DNA of 64,000 nucleotides from Lujinxingia litoralis (GCF_003260125.1 NZ_QHKO01000002.1:62001-126000), one strand, 5' to 3'. Positions 27,517 to 37,735 are shown, numbered from the stretch's first letter. The notes: generated from the letters alone by a model not told the origin. Made by a program: numbers and translations.

Positions 27517-30500
27517 TCAAGAGGCGGTGGCGGTCGCGTGCAGCTCCTGAATGGAGTGGACGGTGGGTTGGGTGCGGGCCAGTGCTCCCAGCGCTCCGAC
27601 GGCACCGCGCGCGGCTGCCAGCGTGGTGAAGTAGGTCATGCCCAGCTGCAGAGCCGCCCGTCGGATGGTGCGGCTATCCTGGACGGCCTGCCCGCTGACG
27701 GTGGTGTTGATCACCATGTCGACTTCGCCGTTGATCATCGCATCGACGATATGGGGTTGGCCTTCGCGGACCTTGTTGATCGGGCGGACGTCCAGGCCAT
27801 TCTGGCGCAGGTAGTCTGCTGTTCCGCGAGTGGCGACCAGGTGAAAACCCAGCTCGCTGAGCCCGCGGGCGATCGGCACGGAGGCCCACTTATCGTCGTC
27901 CTTCACGCTGATAAAGACGGTGCCTGTGGTGGGAGGGGCATTGCCCGCGCCAACCTGAGCTTTGTAGAAGGCCATCTCGTAGCTCGGGTCAATGCCCATG
28001 CCTTCGCCGGTCGAGCGCATCTCGGGGCTGAGCAGGCTGTCGACTTCCGGAAACTTGGTGAAGGGAAAGACGCTCTCTTTCACCGAGAAGAACGCCGGCA
28101 CACGCTCCTCGGTGAACCCCAGCGCCTCGAGAGACTCGCCGAGCATCGCACGGGCGGCGAGTTTGGCGAGCGGGCGGCCAATGGCCTTGGAGACGAAGGG
28201 GATAGTGCGGCTGGCGCGGGGGTTGACCTCAAGCACGTAGACGTTGCGGTCCTGTACGGCGAACTGCACGTTCATCAGCCCCACGATATCGAGCTCTCGA
28301 GCCAGGCTGATGGTCTGTTCGCGGATGGTACGCAGTACCACCTCGGGCAGATCGTGGGAGGGCAGGGCGCAGGCGGAGTCGCCTGAGTGCACGCCGGCCT
28401 CTTCGATATGTTCCATGATGCCGCCGACCACCGCGAGGGTGCCGTCGCTGATGCAGTCGACGTCGACTTCGATGGCTCGATTCAAGAACTTGTCGAGGAG
28501 TACGGGGTTGTCGGGCGACTCGGCCTGCGCGCGCCGGAAGACTCGCTCAAAGTTTTGTGCGTCGTGAACCACTTCCATGGCCAGGCCGCCGAGCACGTAG
28601 CTGGGGCGAACCATCAGCGGGAAGCCGATTTCGGTAGCAGCCTCCCGGGCCTGCTCCCAGGTCATGACCGTGCGAGCTTCGGGTTGCTTGAGGTTGAGTT
28701 TTTCAACGATGTCGTTGAAGAGCTGGCGATCTTCGGTGCGATCGATGGCCTCCGGGGAGGTTCCGAGCACTCGGACGCCCAGTTCGGTGAGCGCCTTGGC
28801 GAGCTTGAGGGGCGTTTGCCCGCCGAACTGCAGGATCACCCCCTCGGGCTTCTCAATGTCGATGATCGCGAGCACCGTCTCGAGGGTAAGGGGCTCAAAG
28901 TAAAGGCGGTCGCTGATGTCATAGTCGGTGGAGACAGTCTCCGGGTTGCAGTTGACCATGATCGTGCGGTATCCGGCCTCGCCAAGGGCCATGACTGCGT
29001 GCACCGCGCAGTAGTCAAACTCGATGCCCTGGCCGATGCGGTTGGGGCCGCCGCCGAGAATCATCACGCCGGGGCGGTCGTCGGGCGTGGATTCGCAGCT
29101 GCCGGTCTCGTAGGTGGAGTAATAATACGAGGTGAGCGCCTCGAACTCCGCGGCGCAGGTGTCGACCTGTTTAAAGGTGGGGATGACTCCCAGGCTCTGG
29201 CGGCGTTCCCGCACCTCGCCCTCGCTGCGGTTGATGAGGTGGGCGATGTCGGCGTCACCAAAGCCGTAACGCTTGGCGAGGAAGAGGTCTTCGTCGGCCG
29301 GCCACTCACCAGCCGGCGCGGCGCGCAGCAGGTTTTCAACTTCGATGATCTGGGCCATCTGATCGAGGAACCAGGGGTCGACACGGGTGTACTGGTAGAC
29401 GGTGTCCTGGGAGAGGCCGCGCCGCAGCGCATCAAAAATGTACCAGGGGCGCCGCGGGGTCGGTCGACGCAGCAGCGGGGCGTAGAACTCCTCGACCTGA
29501 GCGAGGGAAGCGTCGTCGGCCGGACGCTCCACCCGGGGGAGGAGGCCGCTGTCACGCTGCTCCAGGCTGCGCAGCGCCTTGAGGTAGGCCTCTGGGAAGG
29601 TGCGGGCGATGCTCATCGCTTCGCCGACCGACTTCATCTGAGTGGTCAGTGTGTCGGAGGCGTCGGGGAACTTCTCAAAGGCAAAGCGGGGGATCTTGAC
29701 GACGGTGTAGTCCAACGTCGGCTCAAAGGCCGCAACGGTCTTCTGGGTGATGTCGTTGAGGAGCTCGTCGAGAGTGTAGCCTACCGAGAGGAGCGCGGCG
29801 ATCTTGGCGATCGGGTAACCCGTGGCTTTGCTGGCAAGGGCCGAGGAGCGCGAGACGCGGGGATTCATCTCAATGACCACGCGGCGACCCGTCGTCGGAC
29901 AGACGCCAAACTGGATGTTGCACCCACCGGTCTCTACGCCGACCGCGCGGATGATGCGCAACGCGTCATCACGCATGGCCTGGTATTCGCGATCGGTGAG
30001 CGTCTGAATCGGGGCCACGGTGATGGAGTCGCCGGTGTGCACGCCCATCGGGTCGATGTTTTCGATGCCGCAGATGATGACGACGTTGTCGTTGCGGTCA
30101 CGCATCAATTCCAGCTCGTACTCTTTCCAGCCGAGCAGGCTCTCATCGATCAACACCTCGCCAGTGGGGCTCTGCGAGAGCGACCACTTGACGTAATCGG
30201 CGAACTCTTCGCGGTTGTAGGCGATGTTGCCGCCGCTGCCGCCCATGGTGAAAGAGGGGCGAAGGATGGCCGGGAAGCCCACCCGGGCCTGGATTTCCCA
30301 GGCTTCTTCCAGGGAGCGAGCCACCCCAGCGGCCGGCTGGTCCACGCCGATGGCGCGCATGGTGTTGGCGAACTCCTCGCGATCTTCGGCGCGGACGATC
30401 ACCTCGGGCTTTGCGCCGATGAGTTCGACGCCCAGGCGGTTGAGAGTGCCATCCTTATGGAGGGCCATCGCGATGTTGAGCGCCGTCTGGCCTCCCATGG

Positions 30501-30765
30501 TCGGCAGGAGGGCGTCCGGCCGTTCTTTTTCCAGCACCCGGGTCACAAATTCCGGGGTCAGGGGCTCGATGTAGGTCGCGTCGGCCAGCTCCGGATCGGT
30601 CATGATCGTGGCCGGATTAGAGTTGATCAGGATGACCCGAAATCCCTCCGCACGCAGGGCGCGGATGGCCTGGGTACCCGAGTAATCAAACTCGGCGGCC
30701 TGACCGATAACGATGGGGCCGGAGCCCAGAATACAGATCGACGCGAGGTCTTGACGGCGTGGCAT
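27517..30765 (-). CDS. carB: Carbamoyl-phosphate synthase large subunit
   Basis: 1082 residues, full length. It makes carbamoyl phosphate from ammonia (passed from CarA), bicarbonate and two ATP, feeding pyrimidine and arginine synthesis. Two ATP-grasp halves are visible: the first with [22 protein letters not shown] and [20 protein letters not shown], the second with [19 protein letters not shown] and [18 protein letters not shown]. The C-terminal allosteric MGS-like domain starts near [20 protein letters not shown] chose the ATG of MPRRQDL at 30765; a longer frame upstream is non-homologous. No carA is adjacent in this window. Confidence 0.97.
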   Translation of the reverse strand: MPRRQDLASICILGSGPIVIGQAAEFDYSGTQAIRALRAEGFRVILINSNPATIMTDPELADATYIEPLTPEFVTRVLEKERPDALLPTMGGQTALNIAMALHKDGTLNRLGVELIGAKPEVIVRAEDREEFANTMRAIGVDQPAAGVARSLEEAWEIQARVGFPAILRPSFTMGGSGGNIAYNREEFADYVKWSLSQSPTGEVLIDESLLGWKEYELELMRDRNDNVVIICGIENIDPMGVHTGDSITVAPIQTLTDREYQAMRDDALRIIRAVGVETGGCNIQFGVCPTTGRRVVIEMNPRVSRSSALASKATGYPIAKIAALLSVGYTLDELLNDITQKTVAAFEPTLDYTVVKIPRFAFEKFPDASDTLTTQMKSVGEAMSIARTFPEAYLKALRSLEQRDSGLLPRVERPADDASLAQVEEFYAPLLRRPTPRRPWYIFDALRRGLSQDTVYQYTRVDPWFLDQMAQIIEVENLLRAAPAGEWPADEDLFLAKRYGFGDADIAHLINRSEGEVRERRQSLGVIPTFKQVDTCAAEFEALTSYYYSTYETGSCESTPDDRPGVMILGGGPNRIGQGIEFDYCAVHAVMALGEAGYRTIMVNCNPETVSTDYDISDRLYFEPLTLETVLAIIDIEKPEGVILQFGGQTPLKLAKALTELGVRVLGTSPEAIDRTEDRQLFNDIVEKLNLKQPEARTVMTWEQAREAATEIGFPLMVRPSYVLGGLAMEVVHDAQNFERVFRRAQAESPDNPVLLDKFLNRAIEVDVDCISDGTLAVVGGIMEHIEEAGVHSGDSACALPSHDLPEVVLRTIREQTISLARELDIVGLMNVQFAVQDRNVYVLEVNPRASRTIPFVSKAIGRPLAKLAARAMLGESLEALGFTEERVPAFFSVKESVFPFTKFPEVDSLLSPEMRSTGEGMGIDPSYEMAFYKAQVGAGNAPPTTGTVFISVKDDDKWASVPIARGLSELGFHLVATRGTADYLRQNGLDVRPINKVREGQPHIVDAMINGEVDMVINTTVSGQAVQDSRTIRRAALQLGMTYFTTLAAARGAVGALGALARTQPTVHSIQELHATATAS

Positions 30766-30886
30766 AGTGCTCCTCAACACGAAAGCGGGGCAAAAACAGG
30801 CCCCGGGACCGCGCGGACTATGCCAGAGCGCGATTCTCTTGCAAAGCGGGTACACACCCCGGGGCAGCGCCGGGTCTCAACCTCGC

Positions 30887-32776
30887 TCAGGCGTCGAACT
30901 CGCCGGCTTCCAGTCGGTTCCAATACGAGATCAGGGCGGTGCGAATCTTCCCGGAGAGGAGAACGGCACCCAGGATGTTGGGGAAGGCCATCGAGAGAAT
31001 CATCAAGTCGGAGAAGTCCAGTACGTTGCTCAGGCTGGAGACCGATCCCAGGAACACAAAGAAGAGGAAGATGACCCGATAGATCATGGAGCTGTTGGCT
31101 CCGAATAAAAAGCTCCAGCAGCGCTCTCCGTAATAGGACCACGAGATCATGGTGCTGAACGCGAAGAGGATGACGGCGATGGAGAGAATGTAGGGGAACC
31201 AGCTGATCACGGTTTCGAAGGCGGCCGAGGTCAGGGCGACGCCTTCGAGTCCGGCGGTGGCCGGGTCGGCGTAGACCCCGGTGATGACGACGACGATGCC
31301 CGTCATAAAGCAGACAATCAGGGTGTCGATGGCCGGCTCCAGCAGCGCGACAAAGCCTTCGCGCACCGGTTCCTTGGTGCGAGCCGCGGAGTGAGCGATG
31401 GCCGCCGAGCCCACGCCGGCCTCATTGGAGAAGGCCGCGCGTTGAATGCCGACGATGAGCACGCCAACCAGGCCACCGAGGCCCGCCTGCGGGGCGAATG
31501 CCTCGCTGAAAATCGTCGTGATCGCGTGGGGGATCAGCGTCACGTTGCTAAAGAGGATATAGAGCGCTGCTGAGACGTAGATGACGCACATCGCCGGGAC
31601 GATTCTGGAGGCGACTTTGCCGATGCTTTTGATGCCGCCGATGATCACCAGGCCCACGAGCAGCGCGACCACGATACCGTAAATCCAGCTGCGGGGTTGT
31701 ACGCCGCCCTCAAGTGGCGAGTCGTTGGTGACGCTCAGGGTAGGCGGTGAGTTCCAGGAGACGCTGCGACCCGCGACGCTGGCGAGTTGGATGCCGGTCA
31801 GTGCGCCGGCTTCAATATCGAAGCGCGGGCCGGCCTCGGTGGCAGCAATGGCCAGCGAGAGCGCGAAGCGCCCGTCGGTGGTCTGGCTCCAGTCGGCGAG
31901 GCTGATGTCGAGCCGATCGATCGGGGTAAAGAAGAGCTCTTTTTCGCTCTCCAGTGGCGAGTTGGCAGTGAGGCGCACCAGGTGCCGGGCGTAGTTCATC
32001 TCCAGCGGGGCATCGCTGACCAGGGTGGCCGTACCGGCGGCGCGCTCTCCACCGAACCAGGGCACCAGGTTGGCCATCGCGGCAAAACTCTGGTTGGCCT
32101 GAAACATGTTGCCGCCCCCGAAGGATCCGCCAATGCACAGGACGGCGAAGAGCACCGAGAGGTAGCGCCCCAGGACCGGGCGGCCGATTTCGGCCAGGCC
32201 GTCTTGCAGGTAGACCATCGGCCCGCCTTGAACCACGCCGTTGGCGTCGACCTTGCGGTACATCTGGCCCAGCGTGCACTCGGCGAACTTGCTGGTCATG
32301 CCAAAGATAGCGGCCGCCATCATCCAGAACACAGCGCCCGGGCCGCCGATCCCGACGGCGATGGCCACCCCAGCGATGTTGCCGAGTCCGACGGTGGCTG
32401 AGAGTGCGGTGGAGAGGGCCTGAAAGTGAGTGACTTCACCCGGGTTGTCCGGATCGTCGTATTTGCCGGCCACCACACGAATCGCATGGGAGACGCCGCG
32501 CAGGTTCACGAAGTCGAAGCGGAACGTAAAGAAAATAGCGCCGCTGATCAGGACCAGCACCACCAGGGGGATTTGATTGAGAAAAGCCCAGAGCCCGGAG
32601 AGTAACCCGGGGACCGTGCCAAAGGGCAGCGCTGCCATGGCCGAGACGACCAATCCGAAGCGTTGGTCGATCTTGTTGAGATCGCCGCCGCTGCTGAGTC
32701 CTACGCCGATGCTGAGCAGGATGATCAGACCGATGATCAGAGCGTAGCGCTGAGTGGGCTTCAAGAAAGGTTTCAT
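30887..32776 (-). CDS. Sodium:alanine/glycine symporter (AGCS family) with large inserted loop
   Basis: 629 residues against about 450-550 for usual members. AGCS proteins import alanine or glycine with sodium across the inner membrane. The family core is clear: ALSATVGLGNIAGVAIAVGIGGPGAVFWMM, FAECTLGQMYR, and GIQRAAFSNEAGVGSAAIAHSAA. Between helices, residues about 242-363 are an extra soluble segment of about 120 residues, rich in Thr, Ser and Asp, which the usual transporters lack. N-terminal segment 20-65 also has two hydrophobic stretches. Start ATG at 32776 with a long structured leader upstream. Confidence 0.92.
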   Translation of the reverse strand: MKPFLKPTQRYALIIGLIILLSIGVGLSSGGDLNKIDQRFGLVVSAMAALPFGTVPGLLSGLWAFLNQIPLVVLVLISGAIFFTFRFDFVNLRGVSHAIRVVAGKYDDPDNPGEVTHFQALSTALSATVGLGNIAGVAIAVGIGGPGAVFWMMAAAIFGMTSKFAECTLGQMYRKVDANGVVQGGPMVYLQDGLAEIGRPVLGRYLSVLFAVLCIGGSFGGGNMFQANQSFAAMANLVPWFGGERAAGTATLVSDAPLEMNYARHLVRLTANSPLESEKELFFTPIDRLDISLADWSQTTDGRFALSLAIAATEAGPRFDIEAGALTGIQLASVAGRSVSWNSPPTLSVTNDSPLEGGVQPRSWIYGIVVALLVGLVIIGGIKSIGKVASRIVPAMCVIYVSAALYILFSNVTLIPHAITTIFSEAFAPQAGLGGLVGVLIVGIQRAAFSNEAGVGSAAIAHSAARTKEPVREGFVALLEPAIDTLIVCFMTGIVVVITGVYADPATAGLEGVALTSAAFETVISWFPYILSIAVILFAFSTMISWSYYGERCWSFLFGANSSMIYRVIFLFFVFLGSVSSLSNVLDFSDLMILSMAFPNILGAVLLSGKIRTALISYWNRLEAGEFDA

Positions 32777-32899
32777 GCAGAACCCTGGGCACGAGCATGC
32801 GAAAGCGTCGCGATCGTCGCCGGGATCCCACAAAGGGGGATGGGGGAGGCACCAGAGCCTGAAGCGCGTCTACTGGCGCCGGCCACACGGCCGGTTTGG

Positions 32900-32965
32900 A
32901 CCGCGATGATAAAAACCGGAATGGACCGAAGGGTTTATCATCGCGGTGCCTGATCAGGCAACCGC
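32900..32965 (-). promoter_or_regulatory. Structured leader of the AGCS symporter gene: two overlapping inverted repeats
   Basis: ACCGCGATGATAAA (32900-32913) is the exact complement of TTTATCATCGCGGT (32934-32947) across 20 bases. The right arm's GCGGT (32943-32947) is also the outer arm of a second hairpin: GCGGTGCCTGA with TCAGGC-A-ACCGC (32943-32965), whose core TGCCTGATCAGGCA is a perfect palindrome. The two folds compete for the same bases. It lies 124-190 bases upstream of the symporter start, in its transcription direction. Confidence 0.55.
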
Positions 32966-33033
32966 GCTCCAGAGGAACGCGGGGTTTCGCCAGCTGAGCG
33001 CTTCAACGGGGTGTGGGTTCTTAAGGTGATTCT

Positions 33034-33633
33034 TTAGAAAGTTCTAAAGTGCCACGCCAGGTAAAGGCGAGCGCTTACATAGAGGGGGAAGTTCTGCGGG
33101 GCGCTCAGTGGCGCGTGCAGATCGAAGGCCAGCCCCAGGGAACGATCGCGACTCTGGCGGTAGTCCGCCCCCAGGCTCGCGCGCAGGCCCAGCGCTTCGC
33201 CGCCGGGGGCGCGCTCCGAGCTGGGGCCGGTGGGGTACACGACGCCCGCCAGGCCCAGGTAGGGAACGTAGGTGAAGACGTCGAGCGCGTAGCGCGCCTC
33301 CAGCGCCACGCTGGTGACGAGGAGGCTCTCCCAGCGCTCGTCTTCCTCTTCCAGCGTGGGATGAAACGACCCGCCGAGATCGAGGCCGACCTTCCAGAAG
33401 TCGCCCAGCTGAAGGTTCGCTCCCAGGTGGAGGGAGGGGCCCCACCGTCCCAGGGCGCTCGGAGCCGGGGCGACCGTGTTGCTCAGGCCTACACCGGTCC
33501 AGACCTGACCTTCCCAGGCTTGAGCCTGGACCGGCACAAGCATAAAGAAGGTGATGAATGAAGCGAAAAGGAGGGAAACAACGCGTCTCAGAGAGCGGGG
33601 CCCTTGCGAGTTTGGGGGCCAGAACATGGACAT
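33034..33633 (-). CDS. Putative outer-membrane beta-barrel protein
   Basis: 199 residues with a signal peptide (VVSLLFASFITFFMLVPVQAQA) and then alternating polar/hydrophobic strands with aromatic girdle residues (VWTGVGLSNTVAP, LHLGANLQLGDFWKVGLDLGGSF). The last residues, LYVSARLYLAWHFRTF, end in Phe as expected for a barrel recognised by the BAM machinery. No enzymatic motif is seen. I chose the ATG at 33633. The stop codon lies inside a small inverted repeat (CTTTAGAA with TTCTAAAG). Exact family unknown. Confidence 0.7.
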   Translation of the reverse strand: MSMFWPPNSQGPRSLRRVVSLLFASFITFFMLVPVQAQAWEGQVWTGVGLSNTVAPAPSALGRWGPSLHLGANLQLGDFWKVGLDLGGSFHPTLEEEDERWESLLVTSVALEARYALDVFTYVPYLGLAGVVYPTGPSSERAPGGEALGLRASLGADYRQSRDRSLGLAFDLHAPLSAPQNFPLYVSARLYLAWHFRTF

Positions 33634-33689
33634 CAATCAGGTCTCAATGGCAGGGGGAGAAGTGGGCTGGAGAGGGCCGGCGCTCGGCG

Positions 33690-33718
33690 TTGACACTCCG
33701 TAGGTCGCTGCATATAGT
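33690..33718 (+). promoter_or_regulatory. Strong sigma70-type promoter of the yfgM-bamB operon
   Basis: TTGACA at 33690-33695 (perfect) and TATAGT at 33713-33718 (5 of 6) with 17 bases between them, about 120 bases before the ATG at 33840. Confidence 0.75.
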
Positions 33719-33839
33719 CCGCACCCATTCGTTTCCGGCAGCGCCCGAAACGAGAGCCCGAAGAGGCCTCGCGGATATGGAGCCGTAGAGGTGGCGCGTG
33801 ACGCGCTTTGAAGCGGGGCTCAGGTTAAGGAGACCAGGC

Positions 33840-34649
33840 ATGGCGATCAAGATTAAGAAGCAGGGCGAAGCTCCCGAGCCCACTGAGCAGGAGCTGGAAG
33901 ACGAGTTTGGCGATCCGATCGCCGGGGGCGCCGGGGAAGGTGGCGACCTCGATGCATTTGAGCGTTCCACGCTCCAGGCTACGGCCTGGGTCGAAGAGAA
34001 TCGGAGCGTGGTGTTCGGCGGCATCATCGCCGTGGTCGTCGGCGTGATCGGGGTCATTGTCGGACTTCAATACATCGAAGGACAGCAGGTCGAGGCCTCC
34101 ACCCGCCTTAGCGAAGGCCTCGCTGCCTACGAGTGGTACGTGGAGGGCTCCCCGGAACTCGAAGCCATCCGCGCGCAGGAAGGGCTGGCTGAGCCGAAAA
34201 ATATCTTTGAGAGCGATGAGAGTAAGTGGCAGTCGATTTACGACGCCGCGAACGCCACCCTGGCGGACTTTGATCGAGGCCCGATTGCCGAAGATGCCCG
34301 TATGACGAAGGCTGCGGCGGCTTTCCGGCTGGAGAAGTACGAGGAAGCGGCCACGCTTTATCAGCAGGCGCTCAGTGGCGAGTCCACCGAGACGATGAAG
34401 GTGATGGCTCGCGTGGGGCTGGCCAATACCCTGGCCGCCCAGGGTAAAGTGGATGAAGCGACGAAGGCCTGGGACGAGGTCGCCACCGCGGCTCCGGAGC
34501 GTGCGCAGTACGCCCAGTACGAGAAGGCGCGTCTTCTGGAGCGCGACGGTAACGCCGACGCCGCCCGGGAACTCTATCATCAGATCCTCGAAGAAGAGCC
34601 GGACTTCACCTTCAAGCCGGAGATCGAGCGCCGCCTGGCGACGCTCTAA
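33840..34649 (+). CDS. YfgM-like membrane-anchored TPR protein
   Basis: 269 residues: a cytoplasmic acidic N-terminus of about 55 residues, one transmembrane helix (VFGGIIAVVVGVIGVIVGLQYI), then a TPR-type periplasmic domain (AAAFRLEKYEEAATLYQQAL, GLANTLAAQGKVDEATKAWDEV). This layout is that of YfgM, a periplasmic chaperone partner at the Sec translocon. Position directly before bamB is the same as in enterobacteria (yfgM-bamB), which supports the call. I chose the ATG at 33840 with AAGGAG upstream; a longer frame starting at 33798 is less likely. Strong promoter upstream. Confidence 0.85.
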   Translation: MAIKIKKQGEAPEPTEQELEDEFGDPIAGGAGEGGDLDAFERSTLQATAWVEENRSVVFGGIIAVVVGVIGVIVGLQYIEGQQVEASTRLSEGLAAYEWYVEGSPELEAIRAQEGLAEPKNIFESDESKWQSIYDAANATLADFDRGPIAEDARMTKAAAAFRLEKYEEAATLYQQALSGESTETMKVMARVGLANTLAAQGKVDEATKAWDEVATAAPERAQYAQYEKARLLERDGNADAARELYHQILEEEPDFTFKPEIERRLATL

Positions 34650-34695
34650 ATCTCTCGGCGAGGCACGTTGGCGAATCTGAAGCGAGACAGCGATC

Positions 34696-35853
34696 GTGAC
34701 GAGATTGACCTTTAAGGTACGACGAGCGTGGCTGGTGGCCGCGCTCGTATCGTTTTGGGCGGCAGGCTGCGCACCGGTGGCATCGTCGTCGAGTGGGCTG
34801 GATTCGCCCCGGGCGCCCCGGGCGCGGGTAGAGGTGCAGTGGCGAGTGCCGCTGTCTTCGGACCGTCCCTGGGAGATGAACGTGCGGGAGTTCGGTGAGC
34901 CGATTATCGCCCCCGGCGGTGATCTGGCGGTAGGGGCCGGGGACGGCGTGGTCTATCGCCTGCGCGCGGATAGCGGGGAGCTGGTCTGGTCGACCGATGT
35001 TGGCGGGTCGATCGATGCCGCGGTGGCCCTCTCCGAGGGGTACCTCTACGCCGCCACGGCCACCGGAGAGTTGCACCGTCTCGATTGGGAAACCGGTGAG
35101 GTTGTCTGGACGGTGAGCGCGCGAAACGCGCTGGAAAGCAGTCCGGCGGTGGGGCAGGGATTGGTCGCGGTCGCCGATAGCGCCGATGTCCTCTATGCCT
35201 TCGACGTGGTCACCGGTGATCTGGTTTGGGACTATCAGCGTCGTCAGCCCGATTTCTTTACCGTGAAGGGCGGAGGCACACCGGTCTTCTCCGGGGCGCG
35301 AATCTTCTGTGGTTTTTCGGATGGCACCCTGGTGTCGCTCTTTGCCGACAGCGGTGAGGAAGAGTGGACCGCCTACCTCGGTGATGACGACTCCCAGGAG
35401 TTTGGCGACGTGGACCTGCCGGTGATCGACGCCGGTGATGTGCTCTACGCCGTGTCGTATTCCGGAGGCGTCTACGCGGTGGAGGCCTCAAGCGGGGCGC
35501 TGCTGTGGCATCAAGACATCGATAGCGTCGCCGGCCTTGTTCAGGAGGGCTCCTGGTTGTTGGGTGCCGCGTCGACCGGGCGAGTGTTCGCGCTTAACGC
35601 TGCCGACGGCGAAGTGCAGTGGCAGTTCCGACTTTCGGCCGAAGTCTCACCGGTGGCGCTGGCCTCGACGGGGCCGGTGCTCAGCGTGGCGACAGCTTCC
35701 GGCCCTCTGTACCTGCTTCGCACCCGTGATGGTCTTCCGATGGCCAAGTGGGATCCCTCGTCCGGGTTCCAGAGTGCCCCGGTGTTCGACAGCGTGCGGG
35801 GGTATGCGCTCTCCAATCTCGGTTACCTCTACGGGTATCGATTGGCCTACTAA
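34696..35853 (+). CDS. bamB: Outer-membrane assembly lipoprotein BamB
   Basis: 385 residues, the usual BamB size. Export signal with a Cys lipidation site (LVSFWAAGC). The rest is a beta-propeller built of PQQ-like blades: each has a variant of DSGELVWSTDVG, such as ETGEVVWTVSARNALESSP, SGALLWHQDI and ADGEVQWQFRL, about eight copies in all. BamB docks on BamA POTRA domains and helps insert beta-barrel proteins in the outer membrane. The start is GTG. A terminator follows. It points to an organism with an outer membrane. Confidence 0.9.
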   Translation: MTRLTFKVRRAWLVAALVSFWAAGCAPVASSSSGLDSPRAPRARVEVQWRVPLSSDRPWEMNVREFGEPIIAPGGDLAVGAGDGVVYRLRADSGELVWSTDVGGSIDAAVALSEGYLYAATATGELHRLDWETGEVVWTVSARNALESSPAVGQGLVAVADSADVLYAFDVVTGDLVWDYQRRQPDFFTVKGGGTPVFSGARIFCGFSDGTLVSLFADSGEEEWTAYLGDDDSQEFGDVDLPVIDAGDVLYAVSYSGGVYAVEASSGALLWHQDIDSVAGLVQEGSWLLGAASTGRVFALNAADGEVQWQFRLSAEVSPVALASTGPVLSVATASGPLYLLRTRDGLPMAKWDPSSGFQSAPVFDSVRGYALSNLGYLYGYRLAY

Positions 35854-35881
35854 AGAGCTCCCGGCAGGGTGTCGCAGATAC

Positions 35882-35924
35882 AAAAAACTCCCCGGGCAGG
35901 TGTCAGCGCCCGGGGAGTTTTTTT
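35882..35924. terminator. Bidirectional terminator between bamB and trmB
   Basis: AAAAAACTCCCCGGGC pairs with GCCCGGGGAGTTTTTTT around a short loop. It can serve bamB on the plus strand and trmB on the minus strand. Confidence 0.92.
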
Positions 35925-35951
35925 ATGCGGCTTTCAGGGCCGGCGTCGTGC

Positions 35952-36569
35952 TCAGCGGCGTACGTAGTAGAGGGTGTGCACGGGCAGCCCCTTGCGCAGA
36001 ATCTTCACCTCGCGGGTCGTGCGGGGGTAGGGCTCGAGAGGCATCTCTTCAAAGGGTAAGAGCTCAAACTCGGGGTGGGCGTCGAGGTCCACCCGGAAAT
36101 CATCTGCCAGGGTGCCCACATCGGTACGCAGCCAGAGGTGGGCGCCCGAATGCATCTTCTCCGCGAAGAGATCCAGGGTGTGAGGCTGAATGATGCGGCG
36201 TTTCTGGTGGCGTTTCTTCCACCAGGGGTCCGGGAAGAGGATGAAGAGCTCGGAGAGCTGTCCGGCCTCAAAGAGGATTGGAATGGCCAGGGTCGCGTCG
36301 GCCTGGAGCAGGTCGGCGTTGGTGACGCCGTGCTCCAGGAGGTTCACTTTGCCGAAGTCGACATACTTCTTGCGCCACTCAATGCCCAGGTAGTGGCGAT
36401 CGGGGTGGCGTTGCGCGAGTTGGCGCAGGAAGTTGGCGCGGTTGGAGCCAATCTCCAGCGAGACACGCTCAGGCAAGGGAGTCGCGTGCGCGAACTCACG
36501 AATTCGCGTGAGCATACGATCGTAGTTCTCTTCGATGACCTCATCGAAGCGAAGCGACAGGTCAGCCAC
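35952..36569 (-). CDS. trmB: tRNA (guanine-N7-)-methyltransferase TrmB
   Basis: 205 residues. TrmB uses S-adenosylmethionine to methylate N7 of G46 in the variable loop of tRNAs. SAM-binding motif I is LEIGSNRANFL, followed by LGIEWRKKYVDF; the family signature FPDPWWKKRHQKRR is present with all its basic residues. Normal length for the family. The start is GTG with GAGG nine bases upstream. Confidence 0.95.
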   Translation of the reverse strand: MADLSLRFDEVIEENYDRMLTRIREFAHATPLPERVSLEIGSNRANFLRQLAQRHPDRHYLGIEWRKKYVDFGKVNLLEHGVTNADLLQADATLAIPILFEAGQLSELFILFPDPWWKKRHQKRRIIQPHTLDLFAEKMHSGAHLWLRTDVGTLADDFRVDLDAHPEFELLPFEEMPLEPYPRTTREVKILRKGLPVHTLYYVRR

Positions 36570-36666
36570 GGGGCAACCTCAGAGTGAAGCTGAATTGAAT
36601 TGAAAGGGACGATGCGGCACCGCGGTAAAACATGAGACGACGGTGCGTGGCAGCTGTGATGACGTG

Positions 36667-37599
36667 TTAGAGCGCGATCGTCAAGCCATCTCGCGCAGCA
36701 AAGGACTCCGGGAAGAGGCTTTTGCCCAGGGCGTCGATGGCGTCAAGGTCGTCGTCCGTGCTCTTCGGGTCATGGTGGAAGAGGCAGAGCCTGCGTACAC
36801 CGGCCTGTCTGGCGAGCTCCGCGGCGATCGATACCGTGGAGTGGCCGTAGCCCTGGGTCGGGGAGGGCATCGAGGTGTAGTGCGCTTCGGTGTACATCGC
36901 GTCATGAACGATCAGGTCGGCCCCCCGGGCAAACTCCGCCAGTCGGCGGTCGCCATGCACGTAGCCTTCGGTGTCGGTGGCGTAGACGAAGGTCTTCCCC
37001 CGAGAAATCACCTTGTACATATTCACCCCGGACTTGGGGTGGTTGTAGCCGCGCAGGCAATGCACCTCGATCTCGACCTGATCGGGGTCGGGAATCAAGT
37101 GTTGATGGTCGGGGTGGGATGCCCGTGCCACGACCGGGTGCTCTTGATCATACAAAAAGTAGACGCGCTCGGCTTCGCCCATGTCATAGAAGTGCTTAAG
37201 CGCCGTCATTTCATTGAGCGCCACCGGGTAAAAGGGCGAGCGAATCAGCGCGTGGATGGTGTCTTCGAAGCTGCTGACGCTGCCGAAGCGCGGTCCAAAG
37301 ATGTGGAGCGTAGCGTCCGCAATGTAGACCGGCGAGAAGTAGGGCAGACCAAGCAGGTGGTCGAAGTGGGTATGTGAGATAAAGATGGACGTCTGGAGGG
37401 CTCGTCCACTCTCAAAGCTCTCGCGAACGAGTTTACGCCCGTACTCAATGATGCCACTGCCTGCGTCGAAGATGATCTCGCGTTGACCACTGCGAAAGCT
37501 CACACAGGACGTGTTGCCGCCATAGCGCGTGAACCCCTGCCCACAGACCGGATAGCTTCCGCGGGAGCCGTGAATGGTGACGGAGACATCAGAGGTCAT
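36667..37599 (-). CDS. Metallo-beta-lactamase-fold hydrolase
   Basis: 310 residues with the HxHxDH metal motif as SHTHFDHLLGLP near 75-85, later His in LRGYNHPKSG, TDTEGYV (metal-bridging Asp) and LFHHDPKSTDDDLD. The N-terminal GSRGSYPVCGQGFTRYGGNTSCV is typical of the cyclic-nucleotide phosphodiesterase/RNase Z-like branch found beside signalling genes. Substrate unknown; it may cleave a cyclic nucleotide or a phosphoester. The ATG at 37599 was chosen because the frame upstream lacks family residues. Confidence 0.85.
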   Translation of the reverse strand: MTSDVSVTIHGSRGSYPVCGQGFTRYGGNTSCVSFRSGQREIIFDAGSGIIEYGRKLVRESFESGRALQTSIFISHTHFDHLLGLPYFSPVYIADATLHIFGPRFGSVSSFEDTIHALIRSPFYPVALNEMTALKHFYDMGEAERVYFLYDQEHPVVARASHPDHQHLIPDPDQVEIEVHCLRGYNHPKSGVNMYKVISRGKTFVYATDTEGYVHGDRRLAEFARGADLIVHDAMYTEAHYTSMPSPTQGYGHSTVSIAAELARQAGVRRLCLFHHDPKSTDDDLDAIDALGKSLFPESFAARDGLTIAL

Positions 37600-37735
37600 G
37601 GTGCAGACTCGATAGGCGGTAGGAAAGAGGCGGTAAGGAGCCCGAAGGCTCACGAAATCAGGGCGTGGGCGACTATATCAAGGTGCAAAAAATAGCGTCA
37701 AGATAGGCTTTTACAGGGATGTTTGTGAGGCGGCG

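Noticed and set aside
28387..31074. Long open frame on the plus strand opposite carB
   Set aside because: It mirrors the codon bias of carB, has no family motif, and carB is a full-length certain gene on the other strand.
32777..33033. Glycine riboswitch before the AGCS gene
   Set aside because: An ACCGAAGGG string occurs, but on the plus strand, opposite to the gene, and the surrounding stems do not follow the glycine aptamer order.
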